Notes under the pieces: generated by a model
What the model saw: the letters and a program-made list of their open reading frames with translations, nothing else
Databases searched by the model: none
What the model was told of the DNA's origin: nothing
Assembly: GCA_001800905.1 (NCBI GenBank)
Contig: MGWH01000001.1
Location: 227,808-291,807 of the forward strand
Length of the DNA stretch: 64,000 bases
Direction: 5' to 3'
DNA from: Flavobacteria bacterium GWA2_35_26
GTDB lineage: Bacteria > Bacteroidota > Bacteroidia > Flavobacteriales > Flavobacteriaceae
Part shown: piece by piece, positions 21,724-30,749 of the stretch
Position numbering within the stretch: the stretch's first letter is position 1
Layout of the letters: every line of letters starts with the position of its first letter
Position numbers and translations under genes: made by a program

Positions 21724-22782
21724 ATGAACATCAAAATAAGCGGAATAGGAAGTTATATTCCTGAAAAAAGTGTAAGCAATACCGATTTTACTGATCATGT
21801 TTTTTTAAACGAAGACGGAAGCCCGTTCGGACATCCAAATGAAGTAGTAGTCAATAAATTCAAGAGTATCACTGGAATAGAAAACCGACGCTACGCCAAC
21901 GATCAATTCACCACTTCAGACTTAGGTTATTTTGCTGCCCAAAAGGCTATTGCCAATGCCAACATAGACCCTGAAACTATCGATTATATCATTTTTGCAC
22001 ACAACTTTGGCGATGTAAAACACGGCACTATTCAATCGGATATGTTACCCAGTTTAGCTACTAGAGTCAAAAATAAATTACAAATTCAGAATCCAAAATG
22101 CGTGGCTTACGACCTTCTTTTTGGTTGTCCAGGCTGGATTGAAGGGGTATTACAAGCTAATGCCTTCATCAAATCGGGCATGGCAAAACGTTGTTTGGTC
22201 ATCGGCGGAGAAACCTTATCAAGAGTGGTTGACGATCACGATCGTGATTCTATGATTTATTCTGACGGAGCAGGCGCTTCCATTTTAGAGGCATCAACCG
22301 ACGAAAGCGGGATGTTATCCTATGAGAGTGCTACGTTTGCTAATGAGGAAGCTGGCTATTTATTTTTTGGAAAATCGTATAATCCTGATTTAGATCCCGA
22401 TACCAAATACATTAAAATGTACGGCCGTAAAATCTATGAATTTGCCTTAAGCAATGTACCTGCAGCGATGAAAAGTTGTCTGGACAAAAGTGGATTAGGT
22501 ATTGATGATGTCAAAAAAATATTGATTCACCAAGCCAATGAAAAAATGGACGAAGCCATTGTGACTCGCTTTTATAAACTATACGGAAAAACACCTCCAA
22601 AAGATGTAATGCCAATGAGTATTCACGATTTAGGAAACAGCAGCGTGGCAACCGTTCCAACTCTTTTTGACCAAGTTCTTCAAGGTAAAATTGAAAATCA
22701 AGAAATCAATAAAGGCGATGTTTTAATCTTTGCTTCGGTGGGAGCAGGAATGAATATCAATGCTTTTGTTTACCGTTATTAG
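21724..22782 (+). CDS. 3-oxoacyl-ACP synthase III-like ketosynthase (FabH family)
   Basis: This 352-residue thiolase-fold ketosynthase has the full FabH triad: Cys135 in LLFGCPGW, His in ILIHQANEK and Asn in DLGNSSVATVP. FabH starts fatty acid synthesis by condensing acyl-CoA with malonyl-ACP. The N-terminal insertion DHVFLNEDGSPFGHPNEV and the lack of adjacent fab genes suggest a paralogue with a special role, perhaps in branched-chain or secondary lipid synthesis. A terminator follows, so it is probably monocistronic. Confidence 0.85.
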   Translation: MNIKISGIGSYIPEKSVSNTDFTDHVFLNEDGSPFGHPNEVVVNKFKSITGIENRRYANDQFTTSDLGYFAAQKAIANANIDPETIDYIIFAHNFGDVKHGTIQSDMLPSLATRVKNKLQIQNPKCVAYDLLFGCPGWIEGVLQANAFIKSGMAKRCLVIGGETLSRVVDDHDRDSMIYSDGAGASILEASTDESGMLSYESATFANEEAGYLFFGKSYNPDLDPDTKYIKMYGRKIYEFALSNVPAAMKSCLDKSGLGIDDVKKILIHQANEKMDEAIVTRFYKLYGKTPPKDVMPMSIHDLGNSSVATVPTLFDQVLQGKIENQEINKGDVLIFASVGAGMNINAFVYRY

Positions 22783-22803
22783 GTACCATTCGAACACAAT
22801 ACT

Positions 22804-22841
22804 AATTCGCAGTTTAGACTTTAAGCTGCGAATTTTGTTTT
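22804..22841 (+). terminator. Intrinsic terminator after the FabH-like gene
   Basis: AATTCGCAG (22804-22812) pairs with CTGCGAATT (22826-22834), followed by a TTGTTTT tract. Confidence 0.75.
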
Positions 22842-22938
22842 GATATCCGACGCTTTCAAGTTCACAATTCAAAACTTTATTTATCTTTGTTGCTATAACA
22901 AAATCGAACGAAATTTTAATTCGTTCCTCATTACTACT

Positions 22939-23463
22939 ATGTACGAAAAAACGTTTCCCAATAAAAGATTCAAACACACTTTAGAATTTTTACAAAAACA
23001 CATTGCCACTTCAGAAACTATTTTTGATTTGGGTGTGCCCAATCCTTTTTCGAAGATCATGATCGAAAATGGCTATACTGTAAAAAACACGACTGGAGAA
23101 GATTTAGACAACAACCAAACTGCGCTTCAAAGCGAAGAGTATACTGTTTTTACTGCGTTCGAAATTTTCGAACATTTATTAAATCCGTATACGATTTTAC
23201 AAAATGTAACATCAGATAAATTATTGATTTCCATACCGCTTCGTTTGTGGTTCTCACCGGCTTATCGCAGTAAAACCGATATGTGGGACAGGCATTATCA
23301 CGAATTTGAAGATTGGCAGTTGGACTGGTTATTGGAAAAAACAGGATGGAAAATTATAGCTCGAGAAAAATTCACACACCCTGTGAAAAAAATTGGATTT
23401 AGACCTTTGTTGCGTTTCTTCATACCAAGATACTACATCGTTTACGCCGAAAAAATAAAATAA
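22939..23463 (+). CDS. SAM-dependent methyltransferase-like protein
   Basis: This 174-residue protein resembles type-11 methyltransferases in layout: IFDLGVPNPF (motif I position), an acidic residue after strand 2 and the FTAFEIFEHLLNP strand-4 motif with an EHL-type signature. The glycine-rich SAM loop is atypical (DLGVPNP instead of DxGxGxG). The frame is open upstream to 22840, but the ATG at 22939 (MYEKTFPNKR) is the first good start. A perfect -7 box TATCTTTG lies at 22882-22889. It overlaps the following glycosyltransferase by one base (TAATG), so the two are translationally coupled. Confidence 0.7.
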   Translation: MYEKTFPNKRFKHTLEFLQKHIATSETIFDLGVPNPFSKIMIENGYTVKNTTGEDLDNNQTALQSEEYTVFTAFEIFEHLLNPYTILQNVTSDKLLISIPLRLWFSPAYRSKTDMWDRHYHEFEDWQLDWLLEKTGWKIIAREKFTHPVKKIGFRPLLRFFIPRYYIVYAEKIK

Positions 23464-24314
23464 TGAGGTATTACATCGTCATTCCTACTTATAACGAAGA
23501 ACAATTTATTGCGTTGACATTACAATCGTTAGCAGAGCAAACCGTTGTGCCAACAAAAGTGATTGTAGTGAATGATAGCTCTACAGACAGCACTCCTGAA
23601 ATTGTTTCAGATTTTGCTAAAAAATACCCTTGGATTACCTTGGTCAACAAAACTTCAGATGCCATTCATTTGCCGGGAAGTAAAGTAATTCAGGCTTTTC
23701 AAAAAGGATTGGAATCTATTGACGAAGACTATGATTTGATCGTAAAAGTAGACGCTGATTTGATTTTTCCTGCTAATTATTTCGAAACCATTATCCGACA
23801 TTTTAAATCAGATACAACCATTGGAATGGTTGGAGGGTTTTGTTATATCGAAAAAAACGGCGAGTGGATTTTGGAAAATCTAACCGACAAAGATCATATT
23901 CGTGGTGCTTTGAAAGCGTATAGAAAAACTACCTTCCAACAAATTGGAGGATTAAGACCTCAAATGGGTTGGGACACAGTAGACGAATTGTTGTGTAAAT
24001 TTTATAATTGGAAAATAGTGACCGACGAAAGTTTACACGTTAAACACCTGAAGCCAACAGGAGCTAATTACAATACAACCGCGCGTTATAAACAAGGGGA
24101 GGCATTTTATACCTTAGGATATGGATTTATAATTACCGCTATAGCCTCATTGAAATTAGCTTTACGAAAAGGGAAACCTTTTTTATTTATTGACTATTTA
24201 GTTGGTTTTTGGAAAGCCAAATTAGCCAACAAACCATTATTGGTTACAGCGGATCAAGCCCAATTCATTAGGAAATACCGTCTTCAAAAAATGAAAAAGA
24301 AACTTTTTAGATAA
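23463..24314 (+). CDS. Family 2 glycosyltransferase
   Basis: This 283-residue GT-A glycosyltransferase has the N-terminal IPTYNEEQFI start, VVNDSSTDST (nucleotide binding), a DxD motif in VKVDADLIF and the acidic GWDTVDE acceptor region. There are no strong transmembrane segments except a hydrophobic stretch after residue 215. It probably adds a sugar to a surface glycan or lipid; donor and acceptor are unknown. Coupling to the preceding methyltransferase suggests both act on the same glycan or lipid. A weak hairpin with a T run follows at 24342-24363. Confidence 0.85.
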   Translation: MRYYIVIPTYNEEQFIALTLQSLAEQTVVPTKVIVVNDSSTDSTPEIVSDFAKKYPWITLVNKTSDAIHLPGSKVIQAFQKGLESIDEDYDLIVKVDADLIFPANYFETIIRHFKSDTTIGMVGGFCYIEKNGEWILENLTDKDHIRGALKAYRKTTFQQIGGLRPQMGWDTVDELLCKFYNWKIVTDESLHVKHLKPTGANYNTTARYKQGEAFYTLGYGFIITAIASLKLALRKGKPFLFIDYLVGFWKAKLANKPLLVTADQAQFIRKYRLQKMKKKLFR

Positions 24315-24341
24315 TTTAAAGTTGAAACTCCTCAATCTATT

Positions 24342-24363
24342 AGAGCTAAGCTAGTTCTTTTTT
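24342..24363 (+). terminator. Weak intrinsic terminator after the glycosyltransferase gene
   Basis: A 7-bp stem with one G-U pair (AGAGCTA with TAGTTCT) and a three-base loop is followed by six T residues. Confidence 0.5.
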
Positions 24364-24389
24364 GTAAATTAGCTTGCAATTAAAAAAAT

Positions 24390-25136
24390 ATGATACTCAT
24401 CAAGAACTTAACCCAAATAGGCAGTTATTTCCTCATGTTGAAAGACATGTTCAACAGACCCGTAAAATGGAGTGTGATGAAACAACTCATTCTTAAAGAG
24501 ATTGACGACTTGATAATCGATTCTTTAGGTATTGTATGTTTTATTTCCTTTTTTGTGGGCGGAGTTGTTGCTATTCAAACTGCCTTGAACTTAACCAATC
24601 CATTAATACCGAGATATTTAATTGGATTTGCTACCAGACAATCGGTAATTTTAGAGTTTGCCCCAACATTTATTTCTATTATCATGGCAGGGAAAATGGG
24701 TTCTTTTATTACCTCAAGTATCGGAACCATGCGCGTAACAGAACAAATTGATGCACTAGAAGTAATGGGAGTGAATTCCTTAAATTATTTAGTTTTCCCA
24801 AAAATTGTAGCTTTATTTTTGTATCCTTTCGTTATTGGAGTCGCCATGTTTTTAGGCATCTTTGGAGGGTATTTAGCAGCGGTTTACGGTGGATTTGCAA
24901 CCGCTACTGAATTCATCGCTGGTCTTCAAGTAGAGTTTGTTCCTTTTCATATTACCTATGCTTTTATAAAAACACTTGCATTTGCATTTATATTGGCTAC
25001 AATACCTTCATTTCATGGCTATTATATGAAAGGCGGGGCGCTAGAAGTTGGAAAAGCCAGTACTGTTGCCTTTGTTTGGACTTCCGTATTGATCATTATA
25101 ACCAACTATTTTCTCACTCAAATTTTATTAAGCTAA
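24390..25136 (+). CDS. mlaE: MlaE-family lipid ABC transporter permease
   Basis: This 248-residue integral membrane protein of the MlaE/YrbE family has about five to six transmembrane segments and the family core (GAVVAIQ-like GGVVAIQTALN, a conserved ITSSIGTMRVTEQIDALEVMG cytoplasmic loop and a C-terminal KGGALEVGKASTVAFVW). Partner ATPases and MlaD-type MCE proteins move phospholipids between the membranes of didermic bacteria. The stop overlaps the start of the ATPase gene by one base. No MCE protein gene follows here. Confidence 0.93.
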   Translation: MILIKNLTQIGSYFLMLKDMFNRPVKWSVMKQLILKEIDDLIIDSLGIVCFISFFVGGVVAIQTALNLTNPLIPRYLIGFATRQSVILEFAPTFISIIMAGKMGSFITSSIGTMRVTEQIDALEVMGVNSLNYLVFPKIVALFLYPFVIGVAMFLGIFGGYLAAVYGGFATATEFIAGLQVEFVPFHITYAFIKTLAFAFILATIPSFHGYYMKGGALEVGKASTVAFVWTSVLIIITNYFLTQILLS

Positions 25137-25900
25137 TGATTGAAGTTATAAACGTTGAAAAGAAATTTGGGGATCAAAAGGTACTAAAAGGAATCAGCAC
25201 CACTTTTGAAGCAGGACAAACAAGTTTGGTAATTGGACAAAGTGGTTCTGGTAAAACTGTATTCATAAAATCATTATTGGGTGTGCATGAAATAGATAAA
25301 GGAACCATTGCATTTAATGGCCGTATCTATGGCGAAATGTCCCAAGATGAAAAACGAGAACTCCGTAGTGAGATTGGAATGGTTTTTCAAGGCAGTGCTT
25401 TGTTTGACAGCATGACAGTAGAGGAAAACATTGGTTTCCCTTTAAAAATGTTTACTAATAAAACCGCAAAAGAAATTAAAGAGCGTGTCGATTTTGTAAT
25501 TGAGCGTGTTAATTTAGTAGACTCACATCATAAAAAACCATCTGAAATTTCAGGCGGAATGCAAAAGCGTGTTGCCATTGCCCGTGCCATTGTCAACAAT
25601 CCAAAATACTTGTTTTGCGATGAGCCTAATTCAGGTCTAGATCCTGAAACAGCAACTGTAATTGACAATTTAATTCAAGAAATCACCAAAGAATATAATA
25701 TTACTACGGTAATCAATACCCATGATATGAATTCCGTAATGGAAATTGGGGAGAAAATTGTATTTCTTAAAAAAGGATTAATTGCTTGGGAAGGAACCAA
25801 AGAAGAAATTTTTAGAACCGAAAACAAAGCAGTAGTTAAGTTTGTATACTCTTCTAATCTATTTAAAAAAGTAAGAGCAGCGGTTTTAAGCGGACATTAA
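25136..25900 (+). CDS. mlaF: MlaF-type ABC transporter ATP-binding protein
   Basis: This 254-residue ATPase pairs with the preceding permease. Walker A is GQSGSGKT at residues 34-41, the signature is SGGMQKR, Walker B is YLFCDEPNSGLD and the switch histidine is in NTHDMNSV. The frame is open upstream to 25076, inside the permease gene; the TAATG junction at 25134-25138 gives the start at 25136. Its last four bases overlap the convergent SprT-like gene. Confidence 0.94.
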   Translation: MIEVINVEKKFGDQKVLKGISTTFEAGQTSLVIGQSGSGKTVFIKSLLGVHEIDKGTIAFNGRIYGEMSQDEKRELRSEIGMVFQGSALFDSMTVEENIGFPLKMFTNKTAKEIKERVDFVIERVNLVDSHHKKPSEISGGMQKRVAIARAIVNNPKYLFCDEPNSGLDPETATVIDNLIQEITKEYNITTVINTHDMNSVMEIGEKIVFLKKGLIAWEGTKEEIFRTENKAVVKFVYSSNLFKKVRAAVLSGH

Positions 25901-26499
25901 TTCATTTTCAACAACTCCACTTCGGCGTTAGGATTGAACAAATACGTTTTTCCCGTACTAATTTCCAAACATTCAAATCGTTTGGTTCGAACTGCTATTT
26001 TTTTGAAAATTTTCCCATTTGAAATTCGGAACACACTTCCATACGGAATTTCAAACACATAATTTTTATCGTTCTGTTGGTCGAATTGTTTGAGTGCCAA
26101 TGACAAAGTAGTATCGGTATCACTACTGGCAGATGGATTTCTAAAATGTCTTGCCAATAAAGGCAATAAATGATGCGGGAAAATTTCTGGTCTAATAAAT
26201 GGGACCATCAAACGCTGAAAAGTAATCTTCCATTCCTCCCCATGTGGTTTGATATTTCTTCCGAATTTTTCGAACGCGACAAGATGGGCAATTTCGTGAA
26301 TTAATGTAATCAAAAACTTATATTGATTCAAACTTGCATTGACCGTAATTTCATGTTTTCCGGTCAAAGCTCTACGATAATCGCCATGACGGGTTTGCCG
26401 CTCGTTGACTATTTTAAGATGCACCTGATTCGCCACAATCAATTCGAAGACCGGCTTCACTGCGTGTTCGGGTAAATATCTGGCTAAGGTATCGCTCAA
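25897..26499 (-). CDS. SprT-like zinc metalloprotease
   Basis: This 200-residue SprT-like domain protein has a complete zinc site: HEIAH at residues 68-72 and a third histidine, H86, in KPHGEEWK. SprT-like (SPRTN-type) proteases in eukaryotes cleave DNA-protein crosslinks; bacterial functions are less clear. There is no signal peptide. The C-terminal part (residues 140-200) is rich in strands and lacks the zinc-ribbon cysteines seen in some relatives. The SDR gene starts upstream, ending 12 bases before this start. Confidence 0.85.
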   Translation of the reverse strand: MSDTLARYLPEHAVKPVFELIVANQVHLKIVNERQTRHGDYRRALTGKHEITVNASLNQYKFLITLIHEIAHLVAFEKFGRNIKPHGEEWKITFQRLMVPFIRPEIFPHHLLPLLARHFRNPSASSDTDTTLSLALKQFDQQNDKNYVFEIPYGSVFRISNGKIFKKIAVRTKRFECLEISTGKTYLFNPNAEVELLKMN

Positions 26500-26511
26500 A
26501 TTTATAGAAAA

Positions 26512-27189
26512 TTAAGGATTAGTCGAAGATACTTCTAATACTTTTCCATTATAGAATTGATTCCCAGTAAGCGTAAAATCAACAATATATTTTGCCATAT
26601 CTGCTGCAGAAATAGGCGCTTGGTAACCCGGAAAAGCTTCGGCAAGCATTTCAGTTTGAACTGCTCCAAGTGCCAATACATTGAATGCAATTCCTTGCTC
26701 TTTGTATTCTTCGGCTAACAATTCAGATAGAGTAATCACTGCTCCTTTACTAGAACTGTAAGCTGCTAAACCTGGAAATTTTAAACTCCCTTGAATCCCG
26801 CCCATCGAACTAATCGTAACGACATGACTTCCTTTTTGTAAATAAGGCAAAGCAATACGAGTTAAATTAGCAACGCCAAAAACATTGACTTTATAAATAG
26901 CTTCAAAATCGGCTTGTGCTGTTTCGGAAAAAGGCTTTAACAACAAACTTCCAGCGTTATGAATAATAGCATCTACTTGTTTCCATGTCGACGAAAGATA
27001 ATCGGCAACTTTATGTAAATCGGCTTCAGTAGCTAAATCAACAGGCAAACAGCTGATATTTTCATTCCCCAAAAGCGCTTGAGGAATCGTTCTTGAAATG
27101 GCTAATACACAGTGGCCTTGGGTAGCCAATTGTAATGCCAATTCCAAACCTATACCTCTACTCGTTCCTGTAACAATAATATTTTTCAT
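26512..27189 (-). CDS. Short-chain dehydrogenase/reductase
   Basis: This 225-residue classical SDR has a cofactor loop VTGTSRGIG (residues 6-14), an NAG motif in IIHNAGSLLL, the catalytic Ser in ISSMGG and the YxxxK in AAYSSSKGA. The residues after the glycine-rich loop suggest NADP as readily as NAD. The substrate cannot be predicted. It is co-directional with the SprT-like gene downstream (12-base gap) and separated from the acyl-CoA dehydrogenase by 47 bases. Confidence 0.9.
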   Translation of the reverse strand: MKNIIVTGTSRGIGLELALQLATQGHCVLAISRTIPQALLGNENISCLPVDLATEADLHKVADYLSSTWKQVDAIIHNAGSLLLKPFSETAQADFEAIYKVNVFGVANLTRIALPYLQKGSHVVTISSMGGIQGSLKFPGLAAYSSSKGAVITLSELLAEEYKEQGIAFNVLALGAVQTEMLAEAFPGYQAPISAADMAKYIVDFTLTGNQFYNGKVLEVSSTNP

Positions 27190-27236
27190 GTAGCAAAAAT
27201 AAACAAAAGAGTGAAGATAATACCGAAACTAAAAAA

Positions 27237-28379
27237 TCAATCCGCTAAAACGGCACGTGAGATTACAATCTTCTGAATTTCAGAAGTTCCTTCATATATC
27301 TGGGTGATTTTTGCATCGCGCATCATACGTTCTACATGGTATTCTTTTACATACCCATTTCCACCGTGAATTTGAACAGCTTCAACAGCTGTGTCCATGG
27401 CTACTTGCGAAGCATACAATTTGGCCATGGCCCCACTAATATCATAATTATGGTGATTGTCTTTGTCCCAAGCCGCTTTCAAACACAAATGACGAGCCGC
27501 TTCAATACTCACAGCCATATCGGCTAATTTAAATGCAATAGCTTGGTGATTGCAAATTTCAGTTCCAAAAGCTTTTCGTTCTTTCGAATATTTCAAAGCT
27601 AGTTCGTATGCTCCTGAAGCGATTCCTAAAGCCTGAGCAGCAATTCCGATTCGTCCTCCTGCTAAGGTTTTCATGGCAAACTTAAACCCAAAACCATCCT
27701 CGCCAATACGATTGGTTTTTGGCACTTTTACATCAGTAAAAAGCAACGAATGCGTATCCGAACCACGAATTCCCATTTTTTGTTCCTTTGGACCAATAGC
27801 AAAACCAGGCATGTCTTTGGTCATAATCAAAGCGTTGATTCCTCTACTCTTTTTATCAATATCAGTTTGCGCAATTACGATATAAAAGGAAGCTGTCCCT
27901 CCATTTGTAATCCAATTTTTTGTTCCGTTAACTAAATAATAATCACCCATGTCAATAGCGGTAGTTTTTTGCGAAGTAGCATCGCTACCCGCTTCGGGTT
28001 CGCTCAAGCAAAAAGCGCCATGGATTTCACCTGAAGCCAATTTGGGCAACCATTCTTGTTTTTGTTCTTCAGTGCCAAAAGTTTGCAAACCCCAACAAAC
28101 CAATGAATTATTTACAGACATCACTACCGAAGCGGATGCATCAATTTTTGAAATCTCTTCCATCGCCAATACATACGAAATCGTATCGAGTCCACTCCCA
28201 CCGTATTTTGGATCTACCATCATTCCCATAAAACCCAACTCTCCCATTTTTTTTACTTGTTCAGTTGGAAAAATTTGATTTTCATCTCTTTCAATAACAC
28301 CCGGTAATAATTCAGTTTGTGCAAAATCTCGAGCGGCTTGCTGAATCATTTTATGTTCATCGGTTAAACTAAAATTCAT
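27237..28379 (-). CDS. Acyl-CoA dehydrogenase
   Basis: This 380-residue FAD flavoprotein oxidises acyl-CoA to trans-2-enoyl-CoA. The frame is open 14 codons upstream, but MNFSLTDEHKMIQQ at 28379 is the usual family start. The ACAD signatures GAFCLSEPEAGSDA and QIHGGNGYVKEYHVERMMRD are present, and the catalytic Glu is in QIYEGTSEIQ near the C terminus, as in short-chain (butyryl-type) enzymes. It transfers electrons to ETF in the cytoplasm. The long AT-rich gap upstream presumably holds its promoter and that of the divergent TonB-like gene. Confidence 0.95.
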   Translation of the reverse strand: MNFSLTDEHKMIQQAARDFAQTELLPGVIERDENQIFPTEQVKKMGELGFMGMMVDPKYGGSGLDTISYVLAMEEISKIDASASVVMSVNNSLVCWGLQTFGTEEQKQEWLPKLASGEIHGAFCLSEPEAGSDATSQKTTAIDMGDYYLVNGTKNWITNGGTASFYIVIAQTDIDKKSRGINALIMTKDMPGFAIGPKEQKMGIRGSDTHSLLFTDVKVPKTNRIGEDGFGFKFAMKTLAGGRIGIAAQALGIASGAYELALKYSKERKAFGTEICNHQAIAFKLADMAVSIEAARHLCLKAAWDKDNHHNYDISGAMAKLYASQVAMDTAVEAVQIHGGNGYVKEYHVERMMRDAKITQIYEGTSEIQKIVISRAVLAD

Positions 28380-28565
28380 AATAATATAAAATAAAGAGGT
28401 TGATTTGTTATAAAAAAGCAATCAAAGATACTTTTTAAAACCGAAAATTTAGCATTTATAGTTCAAAATTTAGCAGTTGAAATTACAAGTATTTCTTTTC
28501 TCTCTTGACAATTTTTAGTACATTTCGGCGTTTTTAAAAACGTATTTTACCTTTAAACAAAACAG

Positions 28566-29456
28566 ATGAGTTTCACTCCTTCTACAGACCAAAAAAAATC
28601 CCTAGCATTTTCGCTGCTGATCTATGCAGCCATGTTGTTGATTTTATTTTTCATCCGATTTTGGCCACCTTCCAATTTGGCTGAACTAACTGGGGGCGGT
28701 GGTGGCGGTGTGTCTGTTAATTTTGGAGACAGTGATCTAGGCTCTGGCAGCAATTATGAAAGTGAAGTCATTGAAGTACAAAATGAAGTGATAGAAACGC
28801 CTACAGAATCCACTCCTGAGGAAGCAATAATTGCACAAGAAAACAGTACTGAAGAAAGTGTTGTCATTCCAAAAAAAGAAAAAACAGAACAAAAAACAAC
28901 GGTAGTCAAAGACGAGGCTAAACCGGAAGTGGTGAAACCTAAAATTTCTAACACAACCAACGATGCTTTATCTAGTCTTTTGAAAGGTTCCAATAAAGGA
29001 GGGGATGGCGACGATAAAACAGCGGGAAATAAAGGAAAATCAAATGGAAGTTTGAGTGCTACCAGTTATTATGGCAACGGCGGTTCCGGAGGTGGAACTG
29101 GCGGTGGTAATGGTACTGGAAACGGAATTGGGAACGGCAGTGGCTATGGAGCAGGATCTGGTGGCGGTTCCGGAAACGGAATTGGTGGCGGCTATTCTTT
29201 AGGCAATCGAAGAGCAATTTCTAAACCTGCACCAAAATACACCTGTAACGAAGAAGGAAAAGTAGTCGTAGAAGTTTCGGTAGATAGAAACGGAAAAACA
29301 GTGAGCGCAATTGCAGGAATTAAGGGTACTACAAATACGGCTAAATGTTTATTAGAACAAGCTAAATCAGCCGCATTGAATACCAAATGGGATGCGAGTA
29401 GCGATGCCCCTGAAAAACAGGTTGGAAAAATCGTTTACAATTTCAATTTGAACTAA
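28566..29456 (+). CDS. TonB-like energy transducer with Gly-rich linker and atypical C-terminal domain
   Basis: This 296-residue protein starts with a cytoplasmic segment and a single transmembrane helix (LAFSLLIYAAMLLILFFIRFWPP, split by basic residues, 14-36). A Pro/Glu/Lys/Thr-rich segment (55-130) and a Gly/Ser/Asn-rich linker (145-215) follow. The C-terminal domain reads VVVEVSVDRNGKTVSAIAGIKGTT, resembling the TonB C-terminal fold, and contains two cysteines. The usual YPP-type motif is not evident. It is convergent with exbD/exbB and shares a terminator with them, which supports a PMF-coupled role. A different envelope role is possible. Confidence 0.72.
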   Translation: MSFTPSTDQKKSLAFSLLIYAAMLLILFFIRFWPPSNLAELTGGGGGGVSVNFGDSDLGSGSNYESEVIEVQNEVIETPTESTPEEAIIAQENSTEESVVIPKKEKTEQKTTVVKDEAKPEVVKPKISNTTNDALSSLLKGSNKGGDGDDKTAGNKGKSNGSLSATSYYGNGGSGGGTGGGNGTGNGIGNGSGYGAGSGGGSGNGIGGGYSLGNRRAISKPAPKYTCNEEGKVVVEVSVDRNGKTVSAIAGIKGTTNTAKCLLEQAKSAALNTKWDASSDAPEKQVGKIVYNFNLN

Positions 29457-29472
29457 CAACTAATAATAAACT

Positions 29473-29510
29473 AAAAAGCCCCATAATTCAAATGAAATAT
29501 GGGGCTTTTT
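29473..29510. terminator. Bidirectional terminator between the TonB-like gene and exbD
   Basis: AAAAAGCCCCATA (29473-29485) pairs perfectly with TATGGGGCTTTTT (29498-29510). There are A/T runs on both sides, so it can stop transcription from both convergent units. Confidence 0.85.
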
Positions 29511-29526
29511 GTATTTGAATCTTAAC

Positions 29527-29922
29527 TTATTTAGGACTTGTTGCAATTACAAATTTCAAGTTGTTTCGAACTCCAATTTGCAATACATCAACCAAATCTT
29601 GAACTTGTAAATTAAATGGAATGCGCACCACAACGGTTTGGTCCTTGGTAGCATTCATTTTTGACATTAAAGTACTTTCTAAAGATTCGAAAGCTACTGG
29701 TTCTTTATCTATATAGAACTTCTTATCTTCTGTAACCGATAGACTAATGAATTGTTTGTTTGTTTTTTCATTCGCTTGTGCTTTTGGCAACGTCATTTTA
29801 ATCACATTGGGATTCGCCAATGTAGAAATGATCAAAAAGAACAACAATAAAAAAAACATAATATCACTCAGTGACGAGGTCGCCACTTCAGCATGAAATC
29901 TTCTTTTACGTTTAATTGACAT
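29527..29922 (-). CDS. exbD: ExbD/TolR-family biopolymer transport protein
   Basis: This 131-residue subunit has a short cytoplasmic N terminus, one transmembrane helix (residues 17-37, SSLSDIMFFLLLFFLIIST) with the conserved proton-path aspartate D20, and a periplasmic C-terminal domain. It forms the PMF-driven motor with the ExbB-like protein encoded immediately upstream (2-base gap). It could equally be the TolR member of a Tol system; no tolA or tolB is nearby. Confidence 0.9.
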   Translation of the reverse strand: MSIKRKRRFHAEVATSSLSDIMFFLLLFFLIISTLANPNVIKMTLPKAQANEKTNKQFISLSVTEDKKFYIDKEPVAFESLESTLMSKMNATKDQTVVVRIPFNLQVQDLVDVLQIGVRNNLKFVIATSPK

Positions 29923-29924
29923 AC

Positions 29925-30620
29925 TTATGCTTTTTGAATAATATTGACAAATTCTAAAATTTGTTTTTGGATCTTCAAGGCAAAATTATCAATCTTACCA
30001 TTCAACAAGTGATAGGCGCTGTAGGCAATAATTCCTACAACCAATCCAGAACCACTACTGATCATTTTCTCATACAAACCTCCAGAAATATTTCCAATAC
30101 TAATATTCTCCGTAACTGAAATGCTATAAAAAATCTTGATAACACCTGAAATAGTTCCGATAAATCCTAATGTAGGTGCAATACCGGCAATCAATCCTAA
30201 ATGACCCAAACGACTTTCCATTTGTGCAATTTCGATATCAGCAGCACGATCCATATTCGATTCGATTTCAGCAATAGGTCGACCTACAACTAGAATCCCT
30301 TCTTTTAATATATTTCCAGATGCCGAATTACTTCTTTCTGCAATGCTTCTCGCCAAATCCAAATTACCTAAATGCAATTGATCGCGAACATCTATCATCA
30401 AACGGCTGTCAATAGTAGCTGCTTTGCTGATGTATAAGTAACGTTCAATGATGACATAAATAGTATAAAACAATAAAATAGCAATTGGAATCAAAAAGAA
30501 ACCTCCTTTAAATATAAATTCTAAAACAGAGATTTCAGTATTAGTAGCGATTTTTTCAACCACCACATTAGAGGCAGCATTAGCAAGGGTATCAGACTGT
30601 AATTGTAGTAAACTAAACAT
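29925..30620 (-). CDS. exbB: ExbB/TolQ/MotA-family proton channel
   Basis: This 231-residue protein has three transmembrane segments (about residues 35-60, 125-160 and 175-200) and the family signature region LGLIAGIAPTLGFIGTISGVIKIFYS. It pairs with the ExbD-like subunit downstream to couple proton flow to outer-membrane transport through TonB. The long cytoplasmic loop between TM1 and TM2 is typical. It is divergent from folC. Confidence 0.92.
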   Translation of the reverse strand: MFSLLQLQSDTLANAASNVVVEKIATNTEISVLEFIFKGGFFLIPIAILLFYTIYVIIERYLYISKAATIDSRLMIDVRDQLHLGNLDLARSIAERSNSASGNILKEGILVVGRPIAEIESNMDRAADIEIAQMESRLGHLGLIAGIAPTLGFIGTISGVIKIFYSISVTENISIGNISGGLYEKMISSGSGLVVGIIAYSAYHLLNGKIDNFALKIQKQILEFVNIIQKA

Positions 30621-30749
30621 ATATTATTCGTGTTTTTTGGGCTTTAATTCTAAAATTTGTTTCAAATTTGCAATAAAGATACTTTTCGATGCAATAGTAA
30701 ACTAAAAAAATCGAAAAATATTTTTAACAAATACTTTTTTTCAAACAAA

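Noticed and set aside
30657..30749. Longer folC start at 30657
   Set aside because: The extra N-terminal residues are AT-rich and lysine/asparagine-heavy with no family counterpart; MTYPETLNW at 30750 is the usual start.
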